Of a DNA stretch of 56,314 nt, positions 18,083-26,266 are shown piece after piece. The notes under the pieces are model-generated. The model was not told where the DNA came from and searched no databases. It was given only the letters and a program-made list of their open reading frames with translations. This stretch comes from Bacteroidales bacterium (lineage in GTDB: Bacteria > Bacteroidota > Bacteroidia > Bacteroidales > UBA3824), in the NCBI GenBank assembly GCA_017535325.1, contig JAFXUC010000104.1, positions 1 through 56,314 of the forward strand, given 5' to 3'. Made by a program: the position numbers and the translations under genes. Within the stretch, counting starts at the first letter, position 1. Each line of letters starts with the position of its first letter.

Positions 18083-18593
18083 ATATCTGATAGAGAGTTA
18101 CCTCTCCGTTTTCATATATTGCAAAACCTTTCGGCGAGTTTCCTTTTGAAAACGTCGTTGAGCCGGGGTTGCAGATTATCCTGCCTTTATTGTCCCGCGT
18201 AAGGCTCTGAATGTGCGTGTGTCCAAAGAAAAACACGTCAAAATTCTCCGGCATTTTTCCCTCCGGCGAATATATATGACCGTGGGTTGCGAAAATGGTT
18301 TTGCCGCCGTCTGCGATAAGGCTGTAATCCGACATTGTCGGAAAATTTAAGACCATCTGACAGACCTCCGCCTCGCAGTTTCCTCTGCAACTGATGATTT
18401 TATCCGAAAGCGGGTTTAAGATTTCACATACTTTTTTGTTGTCGTAACCCTCCGGCAAAGGGTTGCGCGGTCCGTGGTAAAGTATGTCGCCCAGGCATAT
18501 AATCTTGTCGCATTTCATGGCATAAAAGTGCGACAGAGCATTTTCCAAAGCCGTCGCACTGCCGTGAATATCCGAAATAACAAAATATTTCAT
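18081..18593 (-). CDS. YfcE/MJ0936-type metallophosphoesterase
   Basis: 170 aa, a compact calcineurin-like phosphodiesterase. All metal ligands are visible: D8 and H10 (SDIH), D36 (GD), N72 (GNCE), H104 (THGH) and H125/H127 (GHTH). The length is typical for the YfcE family, which hydrolyses small phosphodiesters in vitro with no settled physiological substrate. It is the last gene of a leftward group with the chagasin-like lipoprotein, 6 bases apart. Confidence 0.93.
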   Translation of the reverse strand: MKYFVISDIHGSATALENALSHFYAMKCDKIICLGDILYHGPRNPLPEGYDNKKVCEILNPLSDKIISCRGNCEAEVCQMVLNFPTMSDYSLIADGGKTIFATHGHIYSPEGKMPENFDVFFFGHTHIQSLTRDNKGRIICNPGSTTFSKGNSPKGFAIYENGEVTLYQI

Positions 18594-18599
18594 TTCCGG

Positions 18600-19043
18600 C
18601 TACTCTCCTCTTTTGACTTCTGCCGCCGTGGCGTTGAGTTTGTCGTCAACCATTATCATCAACATTCTTACGCCGGCTTTGTTGCCTTTTTTCCAGTGCT
18701 GGGCGTAGTCAAAAGTAACGTATGCCGTACCTTGTTTCAAGGCTTTGAAAACGAATGTGTGTTTTCCGCCTGCGCCTACCATCATTTGGTTGGGATCTGT
18801 GTTGTTGGCCTTGTATTCGTCGGAAACGTAACCAGCAACTGTGTTGTTTTTGATTTTGTAACCCCATGAATATCCGGTTGTTGTGTTGCCTTCCAAAACT
18901 ACCGTAACCGTACTTCCGTTAGTGGAAAACGACATCGGATTGCCGCCGTTGGTAGTTGTAGCAGCCTTTTGCGGTTTGCATGAAGAAAACGTGGTAAAAA
19001 CCGTTAAAACCATCAAAATTAACGTTATTAAATTTTTTTTCAT
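18600..19043 (-). CDS. Chagasin-like (I42) protease inhibitor lipoprotein
   Basis: 147 aa. Lipoprotein signal with C22 (FSSC). The body shows two of the three inhibitory loops of chagasin: NTTTGYSW (53-60, consensus NPTTGYxW) and VGAGGKH (89-95). The third loop, RPW in chagasin, reads QHW here. Family members block papain-like cysteine proteases; here the inhibitor would face the periplasm or outside. The neighbours do not reveal a target protease. Confidence 0.82.
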   Translation of the reverse strand: MKKNLITLILMVLTVFTTFSSCKPQKAATTTNGGNPMSFSTNGSTVTVVLEGNTTTGYSWGYKIKNNTVAGYVSDEYKANNTDPNQMMVGAGGKHTFVFKALKQGTAYVTFDYAQHWKKGNKAGVRMLMIMVDDKLNATAAEVKRGE

Positions 19044-19050
19044 ATTGTGA

Positions 19051-20145
19051 TTATTTTAAAATTTCTGCAATTTTCTTTTCCAATTCTTCGCCCCGCAGAT
19101 TTTTTGCGACGATTTTTCCGTTGGAATCTATCAGCAAAGTTGACGGAATGCTTTGAATGTTGTATGTCTGGGCGGCTTTTGACTGCCAGCCTTTGAGGTC
19201 TGAAACCTGAATCCAGTTCATGCCGAGTCTCTGGACGGCGGTTTGCCAGTTGAGTTGGTTTTCGTCCAAAGACACGCCGTAAATCTCCAAACCTTTTGAG
19301 TGATAAGCGGCGTAAACCTTTCTGACGTTAGGCATTTCGGCGATACATGGTCTGCACCATGAAGCCCAAAAGTCCACCAAAACGAGTTTGTTCTCTTTTA
19401 CGACAGAGGAAAGGCGTTTCATGTTGCCGCTCATATCCACCAAGGCAATTTCCTTAAAATCCTTTCCGACAGAGGTTTCTTCTTCTGCCTTAAACCTTTG
19501 CGCCAAGGTCTGGTAATAAGGGTCTGACGGCGATTTTTTCTTCATTTGCTCCATGATTTTGTTCAGGTCGCTTTCTGAAAGTTTGGAATAATGCTGCCAG
19601 AGCAAAAAACCGCTGATGTTTGAGGGAATGTTGCCCGAAATCACTTTTGCATACTCGGAATAAGTTGAATAAGTGATTGAGTCAATCTTCTGTTTTGCGC
19701 TGAGTCTCTGCTGTATGCTGAGTGTGCTGTCAGAGAGTTGCGACCACATCTGCTCAATTTTTTTTGTCTGAGCCTGCTCGTAATCGCTGAGTTTGAACCA
19801 GACTTCGTTTGACTTGGAGTTCGGGATTTCGATGCTGTTGTTTTTGAAACTGACAGTAAGGGTTACACCCGGTTCGATTATAAAATCCGTAGCGGCAACA
19901 GGCATTTTGTTTTCTATGACAAGCAGAGCCCTGAGAGACGTTACGTTGACAGTTTCTTTCAGCGTAAATTTGCCGTTTTTCACGAGACACGAATCCACGG
20001 GGACAAGTCCGCCGCTTGCTATTGAAGCCAAATAGACAGAGTCGCCGTCTTTGAAAGGACAAGTGCCGTTTATAACGCTTGCTTTTTGGGCACTGCTTGT
20101 GCCGAGACACAAAAAAGCGGTGATAATTAATAAAATATGTTTCAT
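19051..20145 (-). CDS. TlpA/ResA-like thiol-disulfide oxidoreductase with DUF4369-type N-terminus
   Basis: 364 aa with a cleavable signal peptide (about 1-19, ending SSAQ). The N-terminal 110 residues form the beta-rich DUF4369-type domain common in Bacteroidetes, a helical linker follows, and the thioredoxin domain (about 225-364) carries FWASWCRPC with C264 and C267, plus the cis-proline IPST. It would reduce or shuffle disulfides in the periplasm. Seven bases separate its stop from the chagasin-like gene, so they may share a transcript. Confidence 0.92.
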   Translation of the reverse strand: MKHILLIITAFLCLGTSSAQKASVINGTCPFKDGDSVYLASIASGGLVPVDSCLVKNGKFTLKETVNVTSLRALLVIENKMPVAATDFIIEPGVTLTVSFKNNSIEIPNSKSNEVWFKLSDYEQAQTKKIEQMWSQLSDSTLSIQQRLSAKQKIDSITYSTYSEYAKVISGNIPSNISGFLLWQHYSKLSESDLNKIMEQMKKKSPSDPYYQTLAQRFKAEEETSVGKDFKEIALVDMSGNMKRLSSVVKENKLVLVDFWASWCRPCIAEMPNVRKVYAAYHSKGLEIYGVSLDENQLNWQTAVQRLGMNWIQVSDLKGWQSKAAQTYNIQSIPSTLLIDSNGKIVAKNLRGEELEKKIAEILK

Positions 20146-20165
20146 TGCTTTCTATATAAAAATTT

Positions 20166-20672
20166 TTAAATTCTGTAAACTTTTTTTGCGTTCCAGTCTT
20201 CGTCTTGTTGAAGATTGGCGGAAAACTCAAAAACTCCGTCATCCAAAATGCGGACTTTTTCTTCGCCGATAAAAAAACGCGCTTTTTCTATCCATTTATC
20301 ATTTTTTTCGTCCAATTCAAAAAGTCTTCCGCCGATATGGGCAAAAAGTTTTTCTCCTTTAAAATCAAACAGTTGCGGGTATTCGTAACTGTAATAATCA
20401 AGCATTGAAACAGTAAAGCCGTCTTCTGGGACAAAATTTCCGTTTTCAATGTCCTTAACTTTTAGCACCGCTCTCTGATAAACGATATAAAGGTCTGATT
20501 TATAAAGTTTTAACGAGCATACAAAATCTTCCGGCACTTTTTCCAAAGGTTTTCCGTCATAAAAAACGGCGGTTTTGTTTTCTTCAAAAAAGCCAGCGCA
20601 AACGGTATGCCCGTTAAAGGTATCAAAACAATACTTTTCCACTTTTCTAAACGGTTTTTGGCAGTTCATCAC
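20166..20672 (-). CDS. Hypothetical protein
   Basis: 168 aa; not recognised. No signal peptide or membrane segment. It is rich in aromatic and acidic residues, with short alternating hydrophobic stretches such as SDLYIVYQR and GGRLFELDE that suggest a beta-propeller-like or repeated beta-strand protein. The start overlaps the end of the thioesterase gene by 26 bases; a second Met lies directly after the first. It follows the thioesterase and precedes the TlpA-like gene by 20 bases. Confidence 0.75.
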   Translation of the reverse strand: MMNCQKPFRKVEKYCFDTFNGHTVCAGFFEENKTAVFYDGKPLEKVPEDFVCSLKLYKSDLYIVYQRAVLKVKDIENGNFVPEDGFTVSMLDYYSYEYPQLFDFKGEKLFAHIGGRLFELDEKNDKWIEKARFFIGEEKVRILDDGVFEFSANLQQDEDWNAKKVYRI

Positions 20673-21096
20673 CGCTGGTTTCCATCAGTTGGAAAATTGC
20701 GGGCGGCAGAGTGTCAATTTTTACGGGTCTGCCGTTCATTGTTACAGCGCAGGTTATCAAACCGTTGAGAACCAATTTGTTGGTGTCTTTCATGTAAATA
20801 TTTTCGATAAACTGAAATTTTACGTAATTGATTCTCCTTAAAGCGAGTTTTACTATAAATTCGTCGCCGCTTGTAAGCGGAGCCTTGTATTCAAGTTCTG
20901 ACTTTATGACTACCGGGTTAATGCCCTGACGGTGCATTTCGGCGAAATCATTGTTTGCACTGCGCAAAAATTCATGACGCGTGTGTTCGAGATAGTTTTG
21001 ATAGACAGCATTATTGACAATGCCTTGAAGGTCGCACTCGTAATCGCGAACCTTAAATTCAAGTTCAAAAATGTAATTATAAAGTTCTTGTTTCAT
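20647..21096 (-). CDS. Acyl-CoA thioesterase, 4HBT (YbgC/FadM-type) hotdog fold
   Basis: 149 aa, the usual size. VRDYECDLQGIVNNAVYQNY carries the catalytic aspartate and the N-terminal helix of the hotdog fold, and YLEHTRHEF follows as in the family. It hydrolyses acyl-CoA or acyl-ACP thioesters in the cytoplasm. The upstream in-frame Met codons would add a hydrophobic stretch encoded by the divergent promoter region, so the ATG at 21096 is chosen. A TATTTTTG -7 box lies on the minus strand at 21116-21123. Confidence 0.9.
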   Translation of the reverse strand: MKQELYNYIFELEFKVRDYECDLQGIVNNAVYQNYLEHTRHEFLRSANNDFAEMHRQGINPVVIKSELEYKAPLTSGDEFIVKLALRRINYVKFQFIENIYMKDTNKLVLNGLITCAVTMNGRPVKIDTLPPAIFQLMETSGDELPKTV

Positions 21097-21132
21097 AGTT
21101 TTTAAAATTTTTAAGCAAAAATAATCAATTTT

Positions 21133-21166
21133 TTTGATACTGATATAATAAAATTTATTAATTTTG
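21133..21166 (+). promoter_or_regulatory. Promoter of the class I methyltransferase gene
   Basis: TTTG (21133-21136) and TAATTTTG (21159-21166) are separated by 22 bases, slightly longer than the usual 19-21; the ATG follows 24 bases later. Confidence 0.5.
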
Positions 21167-21190
21167 CCATCGCGTATAAAAAAAAATTGA

Positions 21191-21967
21191 ATGACACCGA
21201 ATATAAAACCGACAGAAACAATATCGGAAGAGCAACTTACCGCATGGTATTCCAAGGCGGAAAAATGGGAAGACAGATTTGCCGACCTTTACAGTACGCT
21301 GTTAAAGGATTACAAATCGCCGATGTTGGAGGTCAACTGCGGTACTGGAAAAATACTGACAATGCTTCATAATTCAGGCATTTATTGTGACGGTTTGGAG
21401 GCTTCTGCCGAGCAACTTGATGTCTGCAACCAAAAACTTGTTGAAGAGGGTTGGCAGGCTCAGTTGTTTAATGCTGATTTTTCGGAGTTTACGTTTCCTA
21501 AAAAATATAACACCGTTTTTATTCCCAACGGTTCATTCTGTATTATTGACGACTTTGACAAAGCGGTTCACTGCCTGGAAAATGTCGCCTCCGCACTTGA
21601 AAACGGCGGAACCCTTATTTTGGATATTTTTGTGCCGTGGAAACGGATTATGTCCAGCGACAACAAAGTCTGGAAGGTCGGCGGTATGGAATATAACGAA
21701 GAAACAGGCGAAGAGTTCGTTTTTTCATATTTTGACGATTTTGATTTGTCCGCCCAAATAAGAACCATACATTCCAAATACGAAATTTTCACAAGCGGTG
21801 AACTTACGTCCGTCCGTTTTGATGTCAGCAAAACGCATTGGTACGGCGACAGAGAATTTTCAATGATGTTGGAAAAAGCAGGTTTCGGAAATATTTCCTG
21901 CCGCAAAATCTTTGAAAATTCCCCCGACGATTATTCAACGCTGTTTATCGCCTCAAAACTTCAATAA
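21191..21967 (+). CDS. Class I SAM-dependent methyltransferase
   Basis: 258 aa, Rossmann-type methyltransferase. Motif I is LEVNCGTGK (about 46-54), the acidic residue of motif II is in DGLEASAEQL, and a motif IV-like segment with IPNGSFCII follows. The closest pattern is the general Methyltransf_25/11 group, so the substrate cannot be told. It stands alone between a divergent thioesterase and a convergent methyltransferase gene; 5 bases separate the two convergent stops. Confidence 0.9.
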   Translation: MTPNIKPTETISEEQLTAWYSKAEKWEDRFADLYSTLLKDYKSPMLEVNCGTGKILTMLHNSGIYCDGLEASAEQLDVCNQKLVEEGWQAQLFNADFSEFTFPKKYNTVFIPNGSFCIIDDFDKAVHCLENVASALENGGTLILDIFVPWKRIMSSDNKVWKVGGMEYNEETGEEFVFSYFDDFDLSAQIRTIHSKYEIFTSGELTSVRFDVSKTHWYGDREFSMMLEKAGFGNISCRKIFENSPDDYSTLFIASKLQ

Positions 21968-21972
21968 GTTTT

Positions 21973-22749
21973 TTAGTATCTTGCGATATAACTTTTTTCC
22001 GTCAGTGTCTTGTCAAAAAAAACGATTCCCATTCTTAACGTTTCGATTGACACGGAAACTGCGGCGGAGGTTTTTATTTCCTTCCAAGCAGAGGACATCT
22101 CTTTTGACCAGTTTATATCATCAAAGACCGCAACAGTCTCTTTTTTAGAATGTTGTGCAATCATGGAAAAATACTTTAACGTCGCCTCTTTTGTGTGATT
22201 ACCGTCAACGTAGATTAATTCTATGTCAGGATTTTCCTTTAAAATTTTCTCCAAACAGTCGTCAAAACAGGCGTTTACGCACTCGATGTTTTTAAGACCG
22301 AGCTTTGAAAAATTCTTTTCCGCAAACATTGAAGTCTCTTTTGAAGCCTCAACCGTTATAACCTTTGACGACGGACATCCCGCTGACAGATAGAGCGTTC
22401 CTATGCCGATTGAAGTTCCAAGTTCAAGTATTTTCTTAGGTTTTAAATAGCGGCTCATGCGCTGCAACAGCCGTCCGTATTTTCCGTATGAAGAACTGTA
22501 ACGCGCAATTTCGGCGATTTTTTTCTCTTTCAAGGTCTTGCCGTCGCCTTTTGCGCCGATTGAAAGCACGCTGATTTTTTCTTCGGATTTGATAAAATTC
22601 TGCCGCGAATTTTCCGCTAAAGAATAATCAACACCGCCTTTAAAAAAAATTGCGTCTTTGAAAAAATTAAAAATATTCGGGGAATGGACACGGTGTCCGT
22701 TCCAATGCCCCGAATATATAAAGTGTCTTATCGTGAAAAGTATGTCCAT
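21973..22749 (-). CDS. Class I methyltransferase, O-methyltransferase-like
   Basis: 258 aa. LELGTSIGIGTLYLS (about 109-123) is SAM motif I, TVEAS provides the acidic ribose contact, and YVDGNHTKEATLKYF resembles the metal/substrate segment of catechol-type O-methyltransferases. The first 75 residues are helical and specific to this protein. The ATG overlaps the purA stop (TAATG), so it is translated from the same message. The role beside purA is unknown. Confidence 0.87.
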   Translation of the reverse strand: MDILFTIRHFIYSGHWNGHRVHSPNIFNFFKDAIFFKGGVDYSLAENSRQNFIKSEEKISVLSIGAKGDGKTLKEKKIAEIARYSSSYGKYGRLLQRMSRYLKPKKILELGTSIGIGTLYLSAGCPSSKVITVEASKETSMFAEKNFSKLGLKNIECVNACFDDCLEKILKENPDIELIYVDGNHTKEATLKYFSMIAQHSKKETVAVFDDINWSKEMSSAWKEIKTSAAVSVSIETLRMGIVFFDKTLTEKSYIARY

Positions 22750-24014
22750 TATCTTACAATCGTAGCAGCCCTGTCAGGTCCTACTGAAATCATTTTAATC
22801 GGAACTTTAACAAAGTTGGAGATAAATGCCAAATAGTCAACAAGTTCCTTCGGAAGTTCTTTTTCGGTTTTTGCGCCAGAAATGTCGGTTTTCCAGCCTT
22901 TGAACTCTTTGTAAACCGGTTTTGCCTCCTCAGAACTGTCAAAAGGCATTGACATGGTCTGTTTGCCGTTAATCTCGTAAGCAACGCACGCTTTTATGGT
23001 GTCAAAACCGTTCATAACGTCGCTCTTTGTAACGATAAGTTGCGTAACGCCGTTTATCATGCAAGAATATTTGAGTTCCACGAGGTCGAGCCAGCCCGTT
23101 CTGCGCGGTCTTCCGGTCGTTGCCCCAAACTCGCCACCTTTTGAACGCAATTCTTCGCCCGTAGCGTCAAACAGTTCCGTCGGGAAAGGTCCCGCTCCTA
23201 CCCTTGTGCAGTACGCTTTGAAAATACCGTAAACCTCGCCGATTTTTTGAGGTGCAACGCCCATTCCCGTACATGCACCGGCGCAAATCGTGTTTGAACT
23301 CGTTACAAAAGGATATGTGCCGAAGTCGATGTCAAGCATCGTGCCTTGTGCGCCTTCCGCCAAAACTGATTTGTTGTCGTCGAGTTTTTCGTTGATAAAC
23401 ATCTCTGAATCAACAAATTCAAACTGTTTCAAACATTCAATGCCTTCAAACCAGCCTTTCGTAAATTCTTCCAACGAAAAATCCTTAAAGCCGAGGCTTT
23501 CAATTTCACGCAAATGTCTTGCCGTCAAAGCGTCGAATCTTTTCTTAAATTCGGGCGAAAGAATGTCGCCGACTCTCAAACCGTTTCTTGAAATTTTGTC
23601 GGTGTAAGCAGGTCCGATACCTTTTAAAGTGCTGCCGATTTTGGATTTTCCCTTTGCCGCCTCGTTTGCCGCGTCAAGGATTCTGTGAGTGGGAAGAATG
23701 AGGTTTGCGCGTTTTGCGATTTTAAGGCATTTTGTGATTTCGGGGTTTTCTTTTGCGATTTCGTCGATTTCGCTTTTGAAAATTCCGGGGTCAAGAACAA
23801 CGCCGTTGCCGATAACATTGATTGCCCCGTCAGTAAAAATTCCCGAAGGAACAGTGTGAAGAACGAATTTTTTGCCCGAAAATTTCAAAGTATGTCCCGC
23901 GTTAGGACCGCCTTGAAACCTTGTTACAATGTTGTATTTCGGGGCAAGCACGTCAACGATTTTGCCTTTTCCTTCATCGCCCCATTGAAGGCCTAATAAT
24001 ACGTCTATTTTCAT
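22749..24014 (-). CDS. purA: Adenylosuccinate synthetase
   Basis: 421 aa, full length. It joins IMP and aspartate using GTP in AMP synthesis. GDEGKGK (12-18) contains the catalytic D13 and K16; GPNAGHT supplies His of the active site; TTGRPRRTGW is the IMP/GTP loop and TKSDV the guanine-recognition motif. An in-frame Met chain does not change the start. It is followed by an overlapping methyltransferase gene. Confidence 0.98.
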   Translation of the reverse strand: MKIDVLLGLQWGDEGKGKIVDVLAPKYNIVTRFQGGPNAGHTLKFSGKKFVLHTVPSGIFTDGAINVIGNGVVLDPGIFKSEIDEIAKENPEITKCLKIAKRANLILPTHRILDAANEAAKGKSKIGSTLKGIGPAYTDKISRNGLRVGDILSPEFKKRFDALTARHLREIESLGFKDFSLEEFTKGWFEGIECLKQFEFVDSEMFINEKLDDNKSVLAEGAQGTMLDIDFGTYPFVTSSNTICAGACTGMGVAPQKIGEVYGIFKAYCTRVGAGPFPTELFDATGEELRSKGGEFGATTGRPRRTGWLDLVELKYSCMINGVTQLIVTKSDVMNGFDTIKACVAYEINGKQTMSMPFDSSEEAKPVYKEFKGWKTDISGAKTEKELPKELVDYLAFISNFVKVPIKMISVGPDRAATIVR

Positions 24015-24101
24015 TTTATATATAAGTTTTTTTTAAAATTCCGTTGTAAATTTAGGTATAATTATCGGTTCAAAGAAATTTTTTTGGAACTTTTTCCTTT
24101 T

Positions 24102-24602
24102 TTACTTTATTCTGACGTAATAAACGATGACCGAATGAGGCGGAATTTTGTCCAAATCGCCTATCAGTCCTTTCGCGTAATGCGGCGGCAGAATAAGAAC
24201 TAAACTGTCGTTGTGACAGAATTTTCCGAAAGTGTGGTTGAGTCCCGCGTCCATTTCGCCGGAGGGGTAAACCATCTGTTTTTCGTCGTCGTAACAGATG
24301 GTTCCGTCCAAAAGTTCAATCCTGTAATGCATTGAAAATTCGGGGTTTAAAGACAGACTGTCTTTGCCGTCGGAAGAAAAGACCATGTATTTTAATCCGC
24401 CTTCGCCCTCCGCAGCCTTCCAACCGCGCCGCTTTATATAATTAGCAATTCTCTCGGCATCTTCTTTGACCAAGTATTTGTTTGCGGTGATTATGTTTTT
24501 GTTCCATATACTGTATTTTGTACCGCTTTCTTCCGTTTTGGGACTTGAACACGCTGACCACAAAACCGCCGTCAAAAAAAGGTAAAAAAATTTCTTCATC
24601 AT
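24102..24602 (-). CDS. FKBP-type peptidyl-prolyl isomerase lipoprotein (GldI-like)
   Basis: 166 aa. Lipoprotein signal with Cys in WSACSS (about C19). The C-terminal half has the FKBP pattern: a tyrosine strand (MHYRIELLDGT), AGLNHTFGKF, SLVLILPPHYAKG and the final VIVYYVRIK strand. In gliding Bacteroidetes a related lipoprotein is GldI, but non-gliding relatives keep it too. The ATG overlaps the stop of the nanoRNase gene (TAATG). Confidence 0.82.
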   Translation of the reverse strand: MMKKFFYLFLTAVLWSACSSPKTEESGTKYSIWNKNIITANKYLVKEDAERIANYIKRRGWKAAEGEGGLKYMVFSSDGKDSLSLNPEFSMHYRIELLDGTICYDDEKQMVYPSGEMDAGLNHTFGKFCHNDSLVLILPPHYAKGLIGDLDKIPPHSVIVYYVRIK

Positions 24603-25606
24603 TATTGCAATTCTTTTGTAACTTTCGGCATGAGCGACACAAAACGGCTGACAACCTCTTCCAAAGATTTGTAACTTTTGCCGCCCGCCGCGTTGTCGTG
24701 TCCGCCGCCGTTGAAATATTTTTCAGCAATCGTGTTGACTTTAAAACCGCCTTTTGAGCGGAAAGAACACCTTATAATACCGTCTCTTTCCATAAAAAAC
24801 GCCGAAAATTTCACGTTTTCTATCGAAAGCGGCAGGTTGACAAAGCCTTCCGTGTCGCCGACCTTGTAGCCGAATTTTTCAGCCTCGGCAAGCGAAAGCG
24901 AAATGTACGCCGTATGATATTCGGGAAAAACTTTCATCTTGTTGCTCAAAACATAACCCTCCAAGCGCATACGCCCCTCGGTGTACGAATCGTAAATATG
25001 ATGAATTATTTCCGAACGGTCGAAGTCCATGACGGCGAGTTCAGATGCCACCTGAAACGTCCTCTGTCCCGTGCAGTTGAACTGAAAACAGCCCGTATCG
25101 GTTACCAAACCCGTAAAAATGCAGCGTGCCGCCTCAATGTTGATGTTAATGCCGCATTCCTTGCAAAACGTGTAGACGAGTTCGCAGGTTGCAGCCGCCT
25201 CAGGAAAAGAAAAATAAACCTCGCACAAACCTTCTTGCGGCTGAGGATGGTGGTCAATCATGATTTTTTTTGCGGGGCTTTCCTCCAAAAACTTCTGCAT
25301 TTTGTCCACGCGGGAAGCATTGTTGAAGTCAAGCAGAAAAATCAAATCCGCTTCTTTTATAAGGTTTTCGTATGAAGGGTTCCAAATCAAAATTTCATTG
25401 CACGAGGGCATCCATTTAAAAGTGTCGGGAATGTTGTTCGGCAGAATTATTTTACATTCCTTCTCTGACTTAAAAATGTTGTAAAGTGCAAGCGTAGAGC
25501 CTAATGCGTCGCCGTCGGGATTCAAATGAGCCGTCAAAACGATTTTTTTAGCCTCCGAAATAAGTTCTTTTGCTTTGTCAATTGAAATTTTATTAAATAT
25601 TTCCAT
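24602..25606 (-). CDS. DHH/DHHA1 phosphoesterase, NrnA-like nanoRNase/pAp phosphatase
   Basis: 334 aa from the ATG at 25606; an upstream Met at 25669 would add 21 non-conserved residues. DHH-domain metal ligands: H27, D31 and D33 in HLNPDGDALGS, D93 in LLDFN, and D118-H119-H120. The DHHA1 domain near the end has GGGHDNAAGG. Such enzymes finish RNA decay by degrading 2-5-mers and dephosphorylate pAp. Cotranscribed with the FKBP lipoprotein. Confidence 0.93.
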   Translation of the reverse strand: MEIFNKISIDKAKELISEAKKIVLTAHLNPDGDALGSTLALYNIFKSEKECKIILPNNIPDTFKWMPSCNEILIWNPSYENLIKEADLIFLLDFNNASRVDKMQKFLEESPAKKIMIDHHPQPQEGLCEVYFSFPEAAATCELVYTFCKECGININIEAARCIFTGLVTDTGCFQFNCTGQRTFQVASELAVMDFDRSEIIHHIYDSYTEGRMRLEGYVLSNKMKVFPEYHTAYISLSLAEAEKFGYKVGDTEGFVNLPLSIENVKFSAFFMERDGIIRCSFRSKGGFKVNTIAEKYFNGGGHDNAAGGKSYKSLEEVVSRFVSLMPKVTKELQ

Positions 25607-25616
25607 TATAAAAAGT

Positions 25617-25647
25617 TTTGTTTTGCGTAAAATTTTTTGTAATTTTG
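25617..25647 (+). promoter_or_regulatory. ndk promoter
   Basis: TTTG (25617-25620), a 19-base spacer and TAATTTTG (25640-25647) match the Bacteroidetes vegetative promoter fully. Confidence 0.75.
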
Positions 25648-25702
25648 CCGCGGTTTTTTGAAACTGCAAATTTAATCAAATAATTTAAAAATATACAAAA
25701 AA

Positions 25703-26173
25703 ATGACAGGAAAACATACATTGATGTTGATAAAACCGAATGCTGTAAAGAACGGTTTTGCGCATGAGATTTTTTTGATGGTACACAACCACGGTTTTAA
25801 AATTTTGGCTCAGAAGAAGTTACAACTTTCTGAAAGAGAAGCGCAGGCTTTTTACCGTGTACATGCCGGCAAACCGTTTTTCCAGGGTTTGGTAGAGTTT
25901 ATGACCTCAGGTCCGATTTATGCGGCAGTTTTGGAGAAAGAAAACGCAGTTACCGAGTGGCGTACTTTGATGGGCGCAACTGACCCTGCAAAAGCAGCAG
26001 AAGGCACTGTAAGAAAGAAATATGCTGAAAGCGTACAGCACAACGCTGTTCACGGAAGCGATTCTGACGAAAACGCTTTGAACGAGATTTTCTTCTTCTT
26101 CTCGGCACGCGAGATTGTAAATGCCGGCGGCGACATTTACCAACTCCACGACATCTTGAAAAACGAACAATAG
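25703..26173 (+). CDS. ndk: Nucleoside diphosphate kinase
   Basis: 156 aa. It balances nucleoside triphosphate pools through a phosphohistidine intermediate. The catalytic histidine is H117 in HNAVHGSDS, and MLIKPNAV at the N-terminus is the conserved first strand. The C-terminal end of helix and tail are those of the Bacteroidetes subgroup, slightly longer than in E. coli. Monocistronic: its own promoter upstream and a strong terminator 23 bases past the stop. Confidence 0.97.
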   Translation: MTGKHTLMLIKPNAVKNGFAHEIFLMVHNHGFKILAQKKLQLSEREAQAFYRVHAGKPFFQGLVEFMTSGPIYAAVLEKENAVTEWRTLMGATDPAKAAEGTVRKKYAESVQHNAVHGSDSDENALNEIFFFFSAREIVNAGGDIYQLHDILKNEQ

Positions 26174-26196
26174 TTTTTTATCAGATTTTTTTATAA

Positions 26197-26224
26197 AAAG
26201 CCCCGAAATTACCGGGGCTTTTTT
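26197..26224 (+). terminator. ndk terminator
   Basis: AAAGCCCCG pairs with CGGGGCTTT (26213-26221) around a 7-base loop, followed by T. The T run runs into the -33 element of the GH3 promoter. Confidence 0.92.
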
Positions 26225-26225
26225 G

Positions 26226-26255
26226 TTTGGATTAACGGAAAAAGTTGTATATTTG
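26226..26255 (+). promoter_or_regulatory. Promoter of the GH3 gene
   Basis: TTTG (26226-26229), 18 bases, TATATTTG (26248-26255); the ATG is 11 bases further, so the leader is very short. Confidence 0.75.
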
Positions 26256-26266
26256 CGGCAAAAAAA